Shown in pieces: positions 35,761 through 44,152 of a DNA stretch of 64,000 nucleotides. Numbering within the stretch: position 1 is the first letter of the stretch; the number at the start of each line of letters is the position of its first letter. The position numbers and the translations under genes were made by a program. Source of the stretch: Streptomyces natalensis ATCC 27448 (GTDB lineage Bacteria > Actinomycetota > Actinomycetes > Streptomycetales > Streptomycetaceae); NCBI RefSeq assembly GCF_000935125.1, contig NZ_JRKI01000029.1:186001-250000 (forward strand), read 5' to 3'. The notes under the pieces were generated by a model, which saw only the letters and a list, made by a program, of their open reading frames with translations, made no database searches and was not told the origin of the DNA.

Positions 35761-37075
35761 CACATCGTTTGATGACGCATCGTTGGATGACACATCGTTG
35801 GGTGACACATCGTTGGGTGACACAGCCGGCGGCGTCGGGTCGGACCGGCGCGCGCTGATCCTGGTGGAGAACCTGTCGGTGCCGTTCGACCGGCGGGTGT
35901 GGCAGGAGTGCACAACGCTGCGCGACGCGGGCTGGGAGGTGCACGTCATCTGTCCCCGGGGGGAGAAGCGGGACACGGAGCCGGAGGCGGTGATCGACGG
36001 GGTGCGGATCCACCGCTACCCGTTGCGCGCGGCCGCCGGAGGACCGGCCGGCTACCTGCGGGAGTACGGATCGGCGTTGTGGCATACGGCCCGGCTGGCC
36101 CGCAAGGTCGGCCCGGTCGACGTGGTCCACGCCTGCAACCCGCCCGACCTGCTGTTCCTGCCGGCACTGTGGCTGAAGCGGCGCGGCGCGCGGTTCGTCT
36201 TCGACCAGCACGACCTGGTACCCGAGCTGTACCTCTCCCGGTTCGACCGCGGCGAGGACCTGCTCTACCGCGCCGTGTGCGCGCTGGAACGGCGGACCTA
36301 CCGGGCCGCGGACATCGTGCTCGCCACGAACGAGAGCTACCGGGACGTCGCGATGCGCCGTGGCGGCAAGCGGCCGGAGGACGTCTTCGTGGTGCGCAGC
36401 GCGCCCGCGATCGAGCGGTTCCAACCGGTGCCGCCCGAACCGGAGTTGAAGCGCGGCAAGCCTCATCTGCTGTGTTATCTCGGCGTCATGGGCCCTCAGG
36501 ACGGCGTCGACTACGCCTTGCGGGCCCTTGCGGAGCTGCGCGACAAGCTCGGGCGGACCGACTGGCATGCGGTGTTCGTCGGCGCCGGCGACGCCTTCGA
36601 CGCGATGGTGGAGCTGTCCCGGCAGCTCGGGCTAGGGGAGCAGGTGCAGTTCACCGGGCGCATTCCGGACGCCGACCTGGTGCGCTACCTGTCCACCGCG
36701 GACGTGTGCCTCTCCCCCGACCCGCGCAATCCGCTCAACGACGTGTCGACCATGAACAAGGTCCTGGAGTACATGGCGATGGGCCGGCCGATCGTCTCGT
36801 TCGACCTCCGGGAGGCGCGCGTCTCCGCCGGTGACGCCGCCGTCTACGCGCCCGCCAACGACGAGGCAGAGTTCGCCGAGCTCATCGCGCTGCTGCTCGA
36901 CGATCCGGAGAAGCGGGCCCGGATGGGCAAGATCGGCCAGGAGCGGATCGGCGGGCCGCTCTCCTGGCGGAACTCGCAAGCGTCGCTGCTCGCCGCCTAC
37001 GCCGCTGCCTGCCGTGACCATGCTCCGATGTCGGCACGTGGGCCGCTCCGTACGGGGAAGAGGCCGCGCCATTGA
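35750..37075 (+). CDS. Glycosyltransferase family 4 with a repeat-encoded N-terminus
   Basis: Up to 441 residues. The core from about residue 30 is a GT-B retaining transferase: 'ALILVENLSVPFDRRVWQE', 'VDVVHACNPPDLLFLPALW', 'VFDQHDLVPELYL', 'LLCYLGVMGPQDGVDYALRAL', and the donor loop 'NPLNDVSTMNKVLEYMAMGRPIVSFD'. The first about 24 residues (MLGDTSFDDASLDDTSLGDT...) are translated 15-bp repeats. No ATG or GTG with a ribosome site precedes the core, so initiation is probably at TTG 35750 or at a TTG within the repeats, coupled to termination of the dehydrogenase (stop at 35758). It adds a sugar to the lipid-linked intermediate at the cytoplasmic face. Confidence 0.85.
   Translation: MLGDTSFDDASLDDTSLGDTSLGDTAGGVGSDRRALILVENLSVPFDRRVWQECTTLRDAGWEVHVICPRGEKRDTEPEAVIDGVRIHRYPLRAAAGGPAGYLREYGSALWHTARLARKVGPVDVVHACNPPDLLFLPALWLKRRGARFVFDQHDLVPELYLSRFDRGEDLLYRAVCALERRTYRAADIVLATNESYRDVAMRRGGKRPEDVFVVRSAPAIERFQPVPPEPELKRGKPHLLCYLGVMGPQDGVDYALRALAELRDKLGRTDWHAVFVGAGDAFDAMVELSRQLGLGEQVQFTGRIPDADLVRYLSTADVCLSPDPRNPLNDVSTMNKVLEYMAMGRPIVSFDLREARVSAGDAAVYAPANDEAEFAELIALLLDDPEKRARMGKIGQERIGGPLSWRNSQASLLAAYAAACRDHAPMSARGPLRTGKRPRH
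35756..35824. repeat. 15-bp tandem repeat, four copies plus 9 bp
   Basis: Units at 35756-35770, 35771-35785, 35786-35800 and 35801-35815, then GGTGACACA. Consensus GGTGACACATCGTTG. It overlaps the stop of the dehydrogenase and encodes the start of the glycosyltransferase as Asp-Thr-Ser-Leu repeats. Each copy offers a TTG codon. Confidence 0.95.
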
Positions 37076-38472
37076 GTGAGGACACGATCCGGCTGGTCAC
37101 GATCGGACGGATTCTCCGTCGGCGGTGGCGGCTTCTCGCCGTCCTCGCCGTGGCGGGCGCGCTCGTCGGCTACGGCGCCTCGGTGCTGCTGTTTCCGCCG
37201 CGGTACACGACGTCGGCATCGGTACTGCTGCCGGGGCAGTGGGAGGAGCGCGAGCTGCTGACTCAGGTGGACATCGCGACCAGTTCGGCGGTGGTCGACC
37301 GGGCGGCCGCCGCGCTCGGCTGGAGCGGGGTCAGCGGCGCCGAACTGCGGGATCAAGTGAGCGCCCAGGCCGCCGACGGAAACATCATCAAGATCTCGGG
37401 TACCGCCGACACCCCGGATCACGCGCAGCAGCTCTCCGAGCAGGTTGCCCAGCAACTCGTCACCTTCGCCACGCGGATCGCAGGCGGCAGCACCGACCCC
37501 GAAGCGGCTACGGGGACCGAGGCGCTGCGGAAGAAGGTGGCGGATACCAACCGCCGCATCACCGACCTGGCCAACGCAGCCGATCCGGGGAAGACCGTGG
37601 AGAGCGTGCAGGCCCGCACCGCGCTTGAGAAGCTGCGCACGTCGCTGCAAGAGGCCATGAAGAAGCTGGACGAGGCCGACCCGGCGGCCAACAAGGCCGG
37701 CATGGTCGTCATGGGATCGGCAGCCCGGCCGACCGGCGCGGCGCCGCCGACGAGGATGCAGCTCATCGTCGCCGGGGCCCTGCTGTTCTTCCTGCTCGCA
37801 CTCATCGGCCATCTCGTCGCCGCACGGATGAATCGCCGGCTGTGCACCGAACCGGAGATCGCCGCGGCGCTGGGCTCGACACTGCTCGGCACCGTCGACG
37901 TGCCTGGTGAAGGGCGCGCGCACCGGCCGGAAGGCAGTGGCCCACGGGCCTGGATCCGCCGGCTCCTCGGCGTCGACACCCGATGGGACATACCGGCCCC
38001 GCAGAGGTCCGGCGACGAGGCCGGCAGGCGGATCCGCTACCGGCGGGTGTGCGCTCGCCTCCGGGACCAGCTGCCGGCCCCGCGGCGGTTGCTGGTCGTC
38101 GTACCGGACGGCGACGAGATCGCCCGCCGGGCCGCCGGGCAGCTGGTCGCCGAGGCCGAGAGCGATCCTTCCCCAAGCTCTTCGAGCAGGGGATACCCCA
38201 AGCTGCGGGTGGTGGAGGTTTCGGTCGACCGGCCGATGCTGCCGGACGGCGACACCGAGTCCGGTGTCCTGGTCGTCCTCAGCACGGGCAGCTGGACCGC
38301 GGAGGAGCTGACCGGCATCGCCGATGCCTGTGCGGACGGCAGGCATGAGGTCGTCGGCATCGTCGTCGCCGGCACGGTCCGGGCCCGTCCGACGCGGAAT
38401 GCCGACCGTCCCCCGGACGAGGCCACTTTGGCACTCGCGGTGCGCGGCCCCGTGACGGGAGGTTCAGCGTGA
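37072..38472 (+). CDS. Wzz-like polysaccharide co-polymerase / chain-length determinant, first copy
   Basis: 466 residues. Membrane segments at about 23-43 and 229-249 flank an external helical domain ('TSASVLLPGQWEERELLTQVD', 'ALRKKVADTNRRITDLANAA'), the Wzz/CapA pattern. The cytoplasmic tail after 250 ends in a Rossmann-like stretch ('RLLVVVPDGDEIARRAAGQL', 'GVLVVLSTGSWTAEELTGI') that resembles a tyrosine-kinase domain without a recognisable Walker A. TTG 37072 overlaps the previous stop. A 33-bp element lies in frame at residues 366-376. Role: setting chain length with the Wzy polymerase. Confidence 0.75.
   Translation: MSEDTIRLVTIGRILRRRWRLLAVLAVAGALVGYGASVLLFPPRYTTSASVLLPGQWEERELLTQVDIATSSAVVDRAAAALGWSGVSGAELRDQVSAQAADGNIIKISGTADTPDHAQQLSEQVAQQLVTFATRIAGGSTDPEAATGTEALRKKVADTNRRITDLANAADPGKTVESVQARTALEKLRTSLQEAMKKLDEADPAANKAGMVVMGSAARPTGAAPPTRMQLIVAGALLFFLLALIGHLVAARMNRRLCTEPEIAAALGSTLLGTVDVPGEGRAHRPEGSGPRAWIRRLLGVDTRWDIPAPQRSGDEAGRRIRYRRVCARLRDQLPAPRRLLVVVPDGDEIARRAAGQLVAEAESDPSPSSSSRGYPKLRVVEVSVDRPMLPDGDTESGVLVVLSTGSWTAEELTGIADACADGRHEVVGIVVAGTVRARPTRNADRPPDEATLALAVRGPVTGGSA
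38167..38199 (+). repeat. 33-bp palindromic element, copy B (in frame inside wzz-like gene 1)
   Basis: Identical to copies A and C over 33 bp. It encodes PSPSSSSRGYP after Asp, between 'AEAES' and 'KLRVVEV', inside the cytoplasmic tail. Confidence 0.95.
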
Positions 38473-39989
38473 CGACGAGCACGACTTCGGAGTCGTCGGC
38501 CGCCACTCCGCTCCTTGACCTCCAGGCGCTGGTGGCGGCTGTGCGCAGACGCCGCCGCCTCTGGTGCTCCCTGGCGCTGCTGGGACTGCTGGCGGGCGCG
38601 GCGGTGGCGGTCCTGATGCCGCCGGCGCCGAGCGCGGTGACCAAGGTGCTGGTCGCGCACCAGGAGGACCAGCCGAACGACACCGGAACGCTGATCCGCA
38701 CCGACGTCGAGGTGCTGGGGACCACGCGGATCGCCGACAAGGCCCTGCGATCCCTCAAGTCCCCGGAAAACGCCGACGACTTCATGCGGGAATACCGGGG
38801 CACCGGCCTGACCAACAACCTGCTGCAAATCGATGTGACGGGTGACAGCGACGCGGAAGCGGTGGCCCGGGCCAAGGCGCTGGCCGATGCGTTCGTCGCG
38901 GACCATGTGAGGCGGATGCGGGAGACCGCGAACGCCGATACCAAGGCCCTGCTCGACCGGCGTGACGACATGCAGAGCGAACTCGCCGAGGTCAACAAGG
39001 CGATCGGGGACCGGTCGCCGGGGAACGACCCCAAAGCGTCGGCGAGCGTCGAGTCGCTCTTCGCCCGCCGGGCCGAGCTCACCTCGCGGATCGCCGATTT
39101 CGACCAGCGCGCCGAGGATGCGCGCCTCGGCACGCCCCGGATCATCACCGACACACAGATCGTGGACGCCCCGCACGCGGTGCGGCAGTCCCTGCCCAAG
39201 GCCGCCGGCACCAACGCCGCGATCGGGCTCGTCCTCGGACTCGTCATAGGGCTCGCGCTGGCCGCGGTCGGCACGGTGGTGGCGGACCGCCCCGTGTTGC
39301 GCCGGGACATCGCGGCGAACCTGGGCGCCTCGGTCATCTCGGAGCTGCCCCGCCGGTCGGGCAGGCTGTGGCAGCGCCGACGGACCCGGGCGGCACGCGA
39401 ACGGCTCACCGCGTCCCTGGCCCGCACCGTGCGCGACTCCGCGGAACCGGTGTCGCTGCTGGAACTGGGCTGTGCCCGCAGCGCGAGCGGGATCGCCCTG
39501 AACGTCGCCAGGGCGCTGGCGGCGGAGGGGCCGGTGATCGTCATCGATGGTCTGCCCGGCTCGCAGCTCGCAGGCCACCGCGCCAAGCCGGGAGGCCCGA
39601 CCGTGGTCAGCGGCGAGCGTGCCGCGGCCGTTCCGGACGAGGGGCGCCGGCTCGGCGTCGGCTCGGTCGCGCCCGGCACGGCGTGGACCGACCTCCAGTA
39701 CCTGGGCACCCAGACCGTGCTCGTCGTGCGTGCCGGGCACGGCAGCGCCGCATGGCTGCACACCGTGGCGCGGCAGCTCGCGGACCAGGACATTCCGGTG
39801 ATCGGTGTGGTGCTGATCGACCCCGATCCGCGGGACCGGACCGACGGCACGCTGTGGGACGGGCTGCACATCGCGCTGCGGGGCCATGGCGAGCGGTCGG
39901 CCCGGCAGAAGGGGACAGGCCGGCGGCGGACGGAGCGGCTGCCCATGTGGGCCGCACAGGTCCCGGACAACGACCAGGAGGCGCGGTAG
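38469..39989 (+). CDS. Wzz-like polysaccharide co-polymerase, second copy
   Basis: 506 residues. Same layout as the preceding gene: membrane segments at about 32-52 and 245-265, an external coiled region ('ETANADTKALLDRRDDMQSEL'), and a cytoplasmic tail resembling a degenerate BY-kinase/ParA fold ('VSLLELGCARSASGIALNVAR', 'PVIVIDGLPGSQL', 'TVLVVRAGHGSAAW'). The usual P-loop GKT/S is replaced by CARSASG, so kinase activity is doubtful. GTG 38469 overlaps the previous stop (GTGA). Two such proteins in series may form a hetero-oligomer. Confidence 0.75.
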   Translation: MTTSTTSESSAATPLLDLQALVAAVRRRRRLWCSLALLGLLAGAAVAVLMPPAPSAVTKVLVAHQEDQPNDTGTLIRTDVEVLGTTRIADKALRSLKSPENADDFMREYRGTGLTNNLLQIDVTGDSDAEAVARAKALADAFVADHVRRMRETANADTKALLDRRDDMQSELAEVNKAIGDRSPGNDPKASASVESLFARRAELTSRIADFDQRAEDARLGTPRIITDTQIVDAPHAVRQSLPKAAGTNAAIGLVLGLVIGLALAAVGTVVADRPVLRRDIAANLGASVISELPRRSGRLWQRRRTRAARERLTASLARTVRDSAEPVSLLELGCARSASGIALNVARALAAEGPVIVIDGLPGSQLAGHRAKPGGPTVVSGERAAAVPDEGRRLGVGSVAPGTAWTDLQYLGTQTVLVVRAGHGSAAWLHTVARQLADQDIPVIGVVLIDPDPRDRTDGTLWDGLHIALRGHGERSARQKGTGRRRTERLPMWAAQVPDNDQEAR

Positions 39990-39992
39990 GAC

Positions 39993-41918
39993 ATGTGTGG
40001 CATCGCAGGCACGTACCGATGGCCGGACGGGAAGGTCGTGACCGACCGGCTCACCGATACCCTCGCCCACCGCGGTCCGGACGGGGCGGGTCGGTACAAC
40101 CACCCCGCCGGTGACGGCGAAGTGCACCTGGGGCACCGTCGGCTGGCCATCATCGACCTGTCCGGGACCGGCGCCCAGCCGATGGTCTCGGGCGGCCTCG
40201 CCCTGACGTACAACGGCGAGCTGTACAACGCGCCCGAGCTGCGTGCCGAGCTGGCAGCCGCCGGGGTGCGTTTCCGCGGTACCTCCGACACCGAGGTGGT
40301 GCTGGAGTCCTGGCGGCGCTGGGGCACGGACTGTCTGCCCCGGCTGCGCGGCATGTTCGCGTTCGGGATCTTCGACGAGCGCACCGGTGAACTGGTGCTC
40401 GCCCGCGACCAGTTGGGCATCAAGCCGCTGTTCCTGCTCCGGCGCGGCGGCGGCCTGGTGTTCGCCTCCGAGCTCAAGGCGCTCGCCGCCGCGACCGGCG
40501 GGTTGCTGGAGGTGGACCATGCGGCACTGGTGGCTTCGCTGTTGTACTACTGGGTGCCGGACTCACGGTGCGCGTTCCGCGAAGCGGAGAAGTTGCCGCC
40601 GGGGAGCTGGCTGCGGATCCGGCCCGACGGCCGGGTGGAGCGCGGCCGGTTCTGGCAGTTGAAGGACGTCGCCGCCGAGGGCCGGGAGCGGGCCCGCAGC
40701 GGCGAGCGGCCGGACGTGGCCGCCATCGTCGAGGAGTCGACCCGGCGCCACCTGCTCTCCGACGTACCCGTGGCGACCTTCCTCTCCGGCGGCCTCGACT
40801 CCAGCTATCTGACCGCGCTGGCGGCCCGCCACCAGCCAGGGATCTCCGCTTACACGATCGGATTCCGCGCCGAGGACGCCAAGTTCGAGGCGATGCCGGA
40901 CGACCTGCGCTACGCCCGGCGGGTGGCCGAGCGGTTCGGCGTCGACCTGCACGAGATCGAGATCGCTCCGAACGTCCTCGACCTGCTGCCGCGGATGACG
41001 TACCACCTGGACGAGCCGATCGGCGACCCCGCCGCGATCAACACCTTCCTGATCTGCTCGGCCGCCCGGGAGGCCGGGGTCAAGGTGATGCTCTCGGGGA
41101 TGGGCGCCGACGAATTGTTCGCCGGGTACCGCAAGCACCTGGCCAACCTGCTCGCGCTGCGCTACCAGCGCGTCCCGCGGCCCCTGCGGCACGGCCTCTC
41201 CAGGGCCGTGGACCGGCTGCCGGTCGCCACGTCCCGCCGGGGGTACCGGTCGGTGCGCTTCGCGAAGCGGTTCCTCTCCTTCGCCGATCTGCCGGAGGAG
41301 ACCGCGTTCCGGCGCAGCTACACCATGTACGACCAGGACGAGCTGCTCGCACTGGTCGATCCGGACCTGGCCGGGACCGTCGAGGACGTGCTGACCGAGC
41401 ATGCGGACATCTACCGGGACAACGACCTCGACGACTTCGTCAACCGCATGTGCCTGGGCGACGCGCGGATGTTCCTGCCGGGCCTGAACCTCGCCTACAC
41501 GGACCGGTCGAGCATGGCCGCGTCGACCGAGGTGCGGGTGCCGTACGTGGACGTCGAGGTGGTCAAGGCGGCGTTCGCCGTGCCCGGTGATCGCAAGATC
41601 GTCGGACGGCAGGGCAAGGCCGTCCTCAAGGAGGCGGCCACCTCGGTCCTGCCCCGGGAGATCGTGTACCGGCCCAAGGGCCTGTTCAGCGCCCCGCTGC
41701 GGGCCTGGATGAGCCGGGATCTGGCACCGCTGGTGCGCGAGGTGGTCAACGACGGCCTGCTCGTCCGCTCCGGGTTCCTGCGCCGCGACGCGCTGGCGCG
41801 GATGGTCGCCGAGGACGCCGCCGGGCAGCGGGACTTCTCCAAGCATCTGTGGCATGTGCTGACCCTTGAGTACTGGTATCGCGACGCGACCTCTGGGTCC
41901 GGCCAGAGCACTCGGTAA
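39993..41918 (+). CDS. Asparagine-synthase-type glutamine amidotransferase
   Basis: 641 residues. Class II glutaminase domain with N-terminal Cys2 ('MCGIAGTYRWPDG'), 'AHRGPDGAGRY', 'LTYNGELYN' and 'GTSDTEVVLESW'. The ATP-pyrophosphatase synthetase domain follows ('VATFLSGGLDSSYLTALAA', the SGGxDS loop, and 'MLSGMGADELFAGY'). In polysaccharide loci such AsnB relatives are proposed to turn uronic acids into uronamides. Here the dehydrogenase four genes upstream could supply the uronate. A plain asparagine synthetase role cannot be excluded. GGAGGCG site 3 genes into the overlap chain, 3-bp gap from wzz2. Confidence 0.88.
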   Translation: MCGIAGTYRWPDGKVVTDRLTDTLAHRGPDGAGRYNHPAGDGEVHLGHRRLAIIDLSGTGAQPMVSGGLALTYNGELYNAPELRAELAAAGVRFRGTSDTEVVLESWRRWGTDCLPRLRGMFAFGIFDERTGELVLARDQLGIKPLFLLRRGGGLVFASELKALAAATGGLLEVDHAALVASLLYYWVPDSRCAFREAEKLPPGSWLRIRPDGRVERGRFWQLKDVAAEGRERARSGERPDVAAIVEESTRRHLLSDVPVATFLSGGLDSSYLTALAARHQPGISAYTIGFRAEDAKFEAMPDDLRYARRVAERFGVDLHEIEIAPNVLDLLPRMTYHLDEPIGDPAAINTFLICSAAREAGVKVMLSGMGADELFAGYRKHLANLLALRYQRVPRPLRHGLSRAVDRLPVATSRRGYRSVRFAKRFLSFADLPEETAFRRSYTMYDQDELLALVDPDLAGTVEDVLTEHADIYRDNDLDDFVNRMCLGDARMFLPGLNLAYTDRSSMAASTEVRVPYVDVEVVKAAFAVPGDRKIVGRQGKAVLKEAATSVLPREIVYRPKGLFSAPLRAWMSRDLAPLVREVVNDGLLVRSGFLRRDALARMVAEDAAGQRDFSKHLWHVLTLEYWYRDATSGSGQSTR

Positions 41919-41944
41919 ACCGGTTAGGAATCAGAGGAGTTCGG

Positions 41945-44152
41945 GTGAAACAGGTTGTACAGAACTACAAGAGCGGTGAGCTGGCGGTGCTCGACGTGCC
42001 GGTGCCGGGGTGCAAGCCGGGCGGTGTACTGGTCCGCAGCGCCTACTCGCTGATCTCCACCGGGACCGAGCTGATGAAGGTGTCCGAGGCCGGCATGTCG
42101 ATGCTGGGCAAGGCCCGCTCCCGGCCGGACCAGGTGGCCAAGGTCATGCAGAGCGTGGCCACCAACGGGGTGCCCGCCACCTACCGCAAGGTGATGGGCA
42201 AGCTGGACTCCTACACGCCGCTGGGCTACTCGCTGTGCGGGGTGGTCGAGCAGGTCGGCACCGGGATCGACGAGGTGAAGGTCGGCGACCTCGTGGCCTG
42301 CGCCGGCAATGAGCACGCGTTGCACGCCGAGCTGAACTGGGTGCCGAAGAACCTCTACGCCCGGGTGCCGGACGGCCTCGCGCCGCGGCACGCGGCCTTC
42401 GGCACCGTCGGGTCGATCGCGATGCAGGGCGTGCGCCGCGGCGAGCCACAGCTCGGCGACGTGGCGCTGGTCATCGGCCTCGGCCTGATCGGTCAGCTGG
42501 TGGTGCAGCTCCTCGCCGCCTCGGGAGTCCGCGTCGTCGGCGCCGACCCCGACCCGGCACGCTGCGAACTCGCCGAACGCCTGGGCGCCGCGGCCTGCGG
42601 CGATCCCGCGTCCGCGGCCGTGGAAGCCGCCGTCGCCGAACTCACCGACGGTCATGGCGTGGACCAGGTGTACCTGGCCGCCGGCGGCGGCAGCAATCAG
42701 CCCGTCGAGCTGGCCGCCCGGCTCTGCCGGGACCGCGGCCGGGTCGTCGACATCGGCAAGTGCCGCCTGGACCTGCCGTGGAACGCGTACTACGAGAAGG
42801 AGCTCGACGTCCGGTTCTCGCGCTCGTACGGTCCCGGGCGCTACGACCCTTCGTACGAGCTCGAAGGGCGGGACTACCCGATCGGCTATGTGCGCTGGAC
42901 CGAGCGCCGCAACCTGGCGTGTTTCCTCGATCTCCTCGCCCGCGGCCGCGTCGACGTGGAGCCCCTGGTCTCCCACGTCGCCGACTTCGACGACGCCGTC
43001 GAGACGTACCAGCGCCTGAAGGACGGCGACCTGAAGGCCGTGGCCGTGCTGTTCCGGTACCCCGAACGCGCGGGAGACGAGGGGGAAGCGGAGGCTCCTA
43101 CGGTGGCCGTGCCCGCGGTGAAAGCACGCAGCGGCCCGGCGTCCACCCCGGCCAGGGCCGCCAAGTCGCCCCTGCGCCTCGCGTTCGTCGGCGCGGGAAA
43201 CTATGCGACGTCGATGCTGCTGCCACACCTGGCACAGCGCGACGGCGTCGCATTGTCGACGGTCGTCACCACGACGGCGCTGTCCGCGGCCAACGCGAAG
43301 CGGAAGTTCGGCTTCGCCGAGGCGACCACCGACCTCGACGCCGTACTCGGCGACACGTCCATCGACGCGGTGTTCGTCGTCACCCGGCACAGCTCCCACG
43401 CCGAACTGACCCGACGGGCCCTGCTGGCCGGCAAGACCGTGTTCGTGGAGAAGCCCCTGGCCCTCACCGAGGACGAACTGGCCGGCGTGCTCGCGGCGGT
43501 GGAGGAGTCCGGCAACGACCGGCTACAGGTGGGCTTCAACCGCCGGTTCGCGCCGCTGCTGGAGGAGGCCAGGAAGCGGTTCGGCGCCCGGACCGGTCCG
43601 GCGCACCTCCGCTACCTGGTCAACGCGGGCCGGTTGCAGCACGGCAGCTGGTACCTCCGACAAGGCACCGAGGGCTCGCGGTTCGTCGGCGAGGGCGGAC
43701 ACTTCATCGACACGGCGAGCTGGCTGCTCGGGGCCGACCCGGTATCGGTGTACGCGGTCGCCACGTCCGGCAACGAGGACCTCCAGGTCGTGCTGCGCTA
43801 CCCGGACGGGTCCACCGCCACCATCAGCTACGTCACCACCGGGCCGGCCGGCTTCCCCAAGGAGACGCTCGATCTGGTCGCGGACGGCCGTGCGCTGCGG
43901 CTCGACGACTTCGTCCGTGCCTCGGTGTTTTTGGATGGCACAGTCGGCCAGAAGCGCTGGGTCAGTTCGCGGCTGCCCAAGGCCCGGGACAAGGGCCAGA
44001 ACGCCGAACTGGCCTCGTTCATCAAGGCCGTTCGGACCGGCGGGCCGATGCCGGTGCCGCTGGAGTCGCTGGTCGCCACCACGGCGGCCACCCTCGCCGT
44101 GCAGACCGGCCTGGCCGGCGGTGCGCCGGTGACGTTGGCGAGGACGCGATGA
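41945..44152 (+). CDS. Two-domain oxidoreductase: zinc-type alcohol dehydrogenase fused to Gfo/Idh/MocA dehydrogenase
   Basis: 735 residues. Residues 1-375 are a medium-chain dehydrogenase ('YSLISTGTELMKVSEAG', 'GYSLCGVVEQVGTGIDEVKVGD', Rossmann 'ALVIGLGLIGQLVVQLL'). It lacks an obvious catalytic GHE zinc motif. After a Pro/Ala-rich linker (about 376-410), residues 411-735 are a Gfo/Idh/MocA enzyme ('LAFVGAGNYATSMLLPHL', 'VFVEKPLALTEDEL' with the EKP catalytic motif, 'GFNRRFAPL'). Fusions of this kind recur beside heparinase-like genes in O-antigen loci. They probably act in sequence on one sugar. The GTG start has AGAGGAG. The stop overlaps the next start (ATGA). Confidence 0.88.
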   Translation: MKQVVQNYKSGELAVLDVPVPGCKPGGVLVRSAYSLISTGTELMKVSEAGMSMLGKARSRPDQVAKVMQSVATNGVPATYRKVMGKLDSYTPLGYSLCGVVEQVGTGIDEVKVGDLVACAGNEHALHAELNWVPKNLYARVPDGLAPRHAAFGTVGSIAMQGVRRGEPQLGDVALVIGLGLIGQLVVQLLAASGVRVVGADPDPARCELAERLGAAACGDPASAAVEAAVAELTDGHGVDQVYLAAGGGSNQPVELAARLCRDRGRVVDIGKCRLDLPWNAYYEKELDVRFSRSYGPGRYDPSYELEGRDYPIGYVRWTERRNLACFLDLLARGRVDVEPLVSHVADFDDAVETYQRLKDGDLKAVAVLFRYPERAGDEGEAEAPTVAVPAVKARSGPASTPARAAKSPLRLAFVGAGNYATSMLLPHLAQRDGVALSTVVTTTALSAANAKRKFGFAEATTDLDAVLGDTSIDAVFVVTRHSSHAELTRRALLAGKTVFVEKPLALTEDELAGVLAAVEESGNDRLQVGFNRRFAPLLEEARKRFGARTGPAHLRYLVNAGRLQHGSWYLRQGTEGSRFVGEGGHFIDTASWLLGADPVSVYAVATSGNEDLQVVLRYPDGSTATISYVTTGPAGFPKETLDLVADGRALRLDDFVRASVFLDGTVGQKRWVSSRLPKARDKGQNAELASFIKAVRTGGPMPVPLESLVATTAATLAVQTGLAGGAPVTLARTR

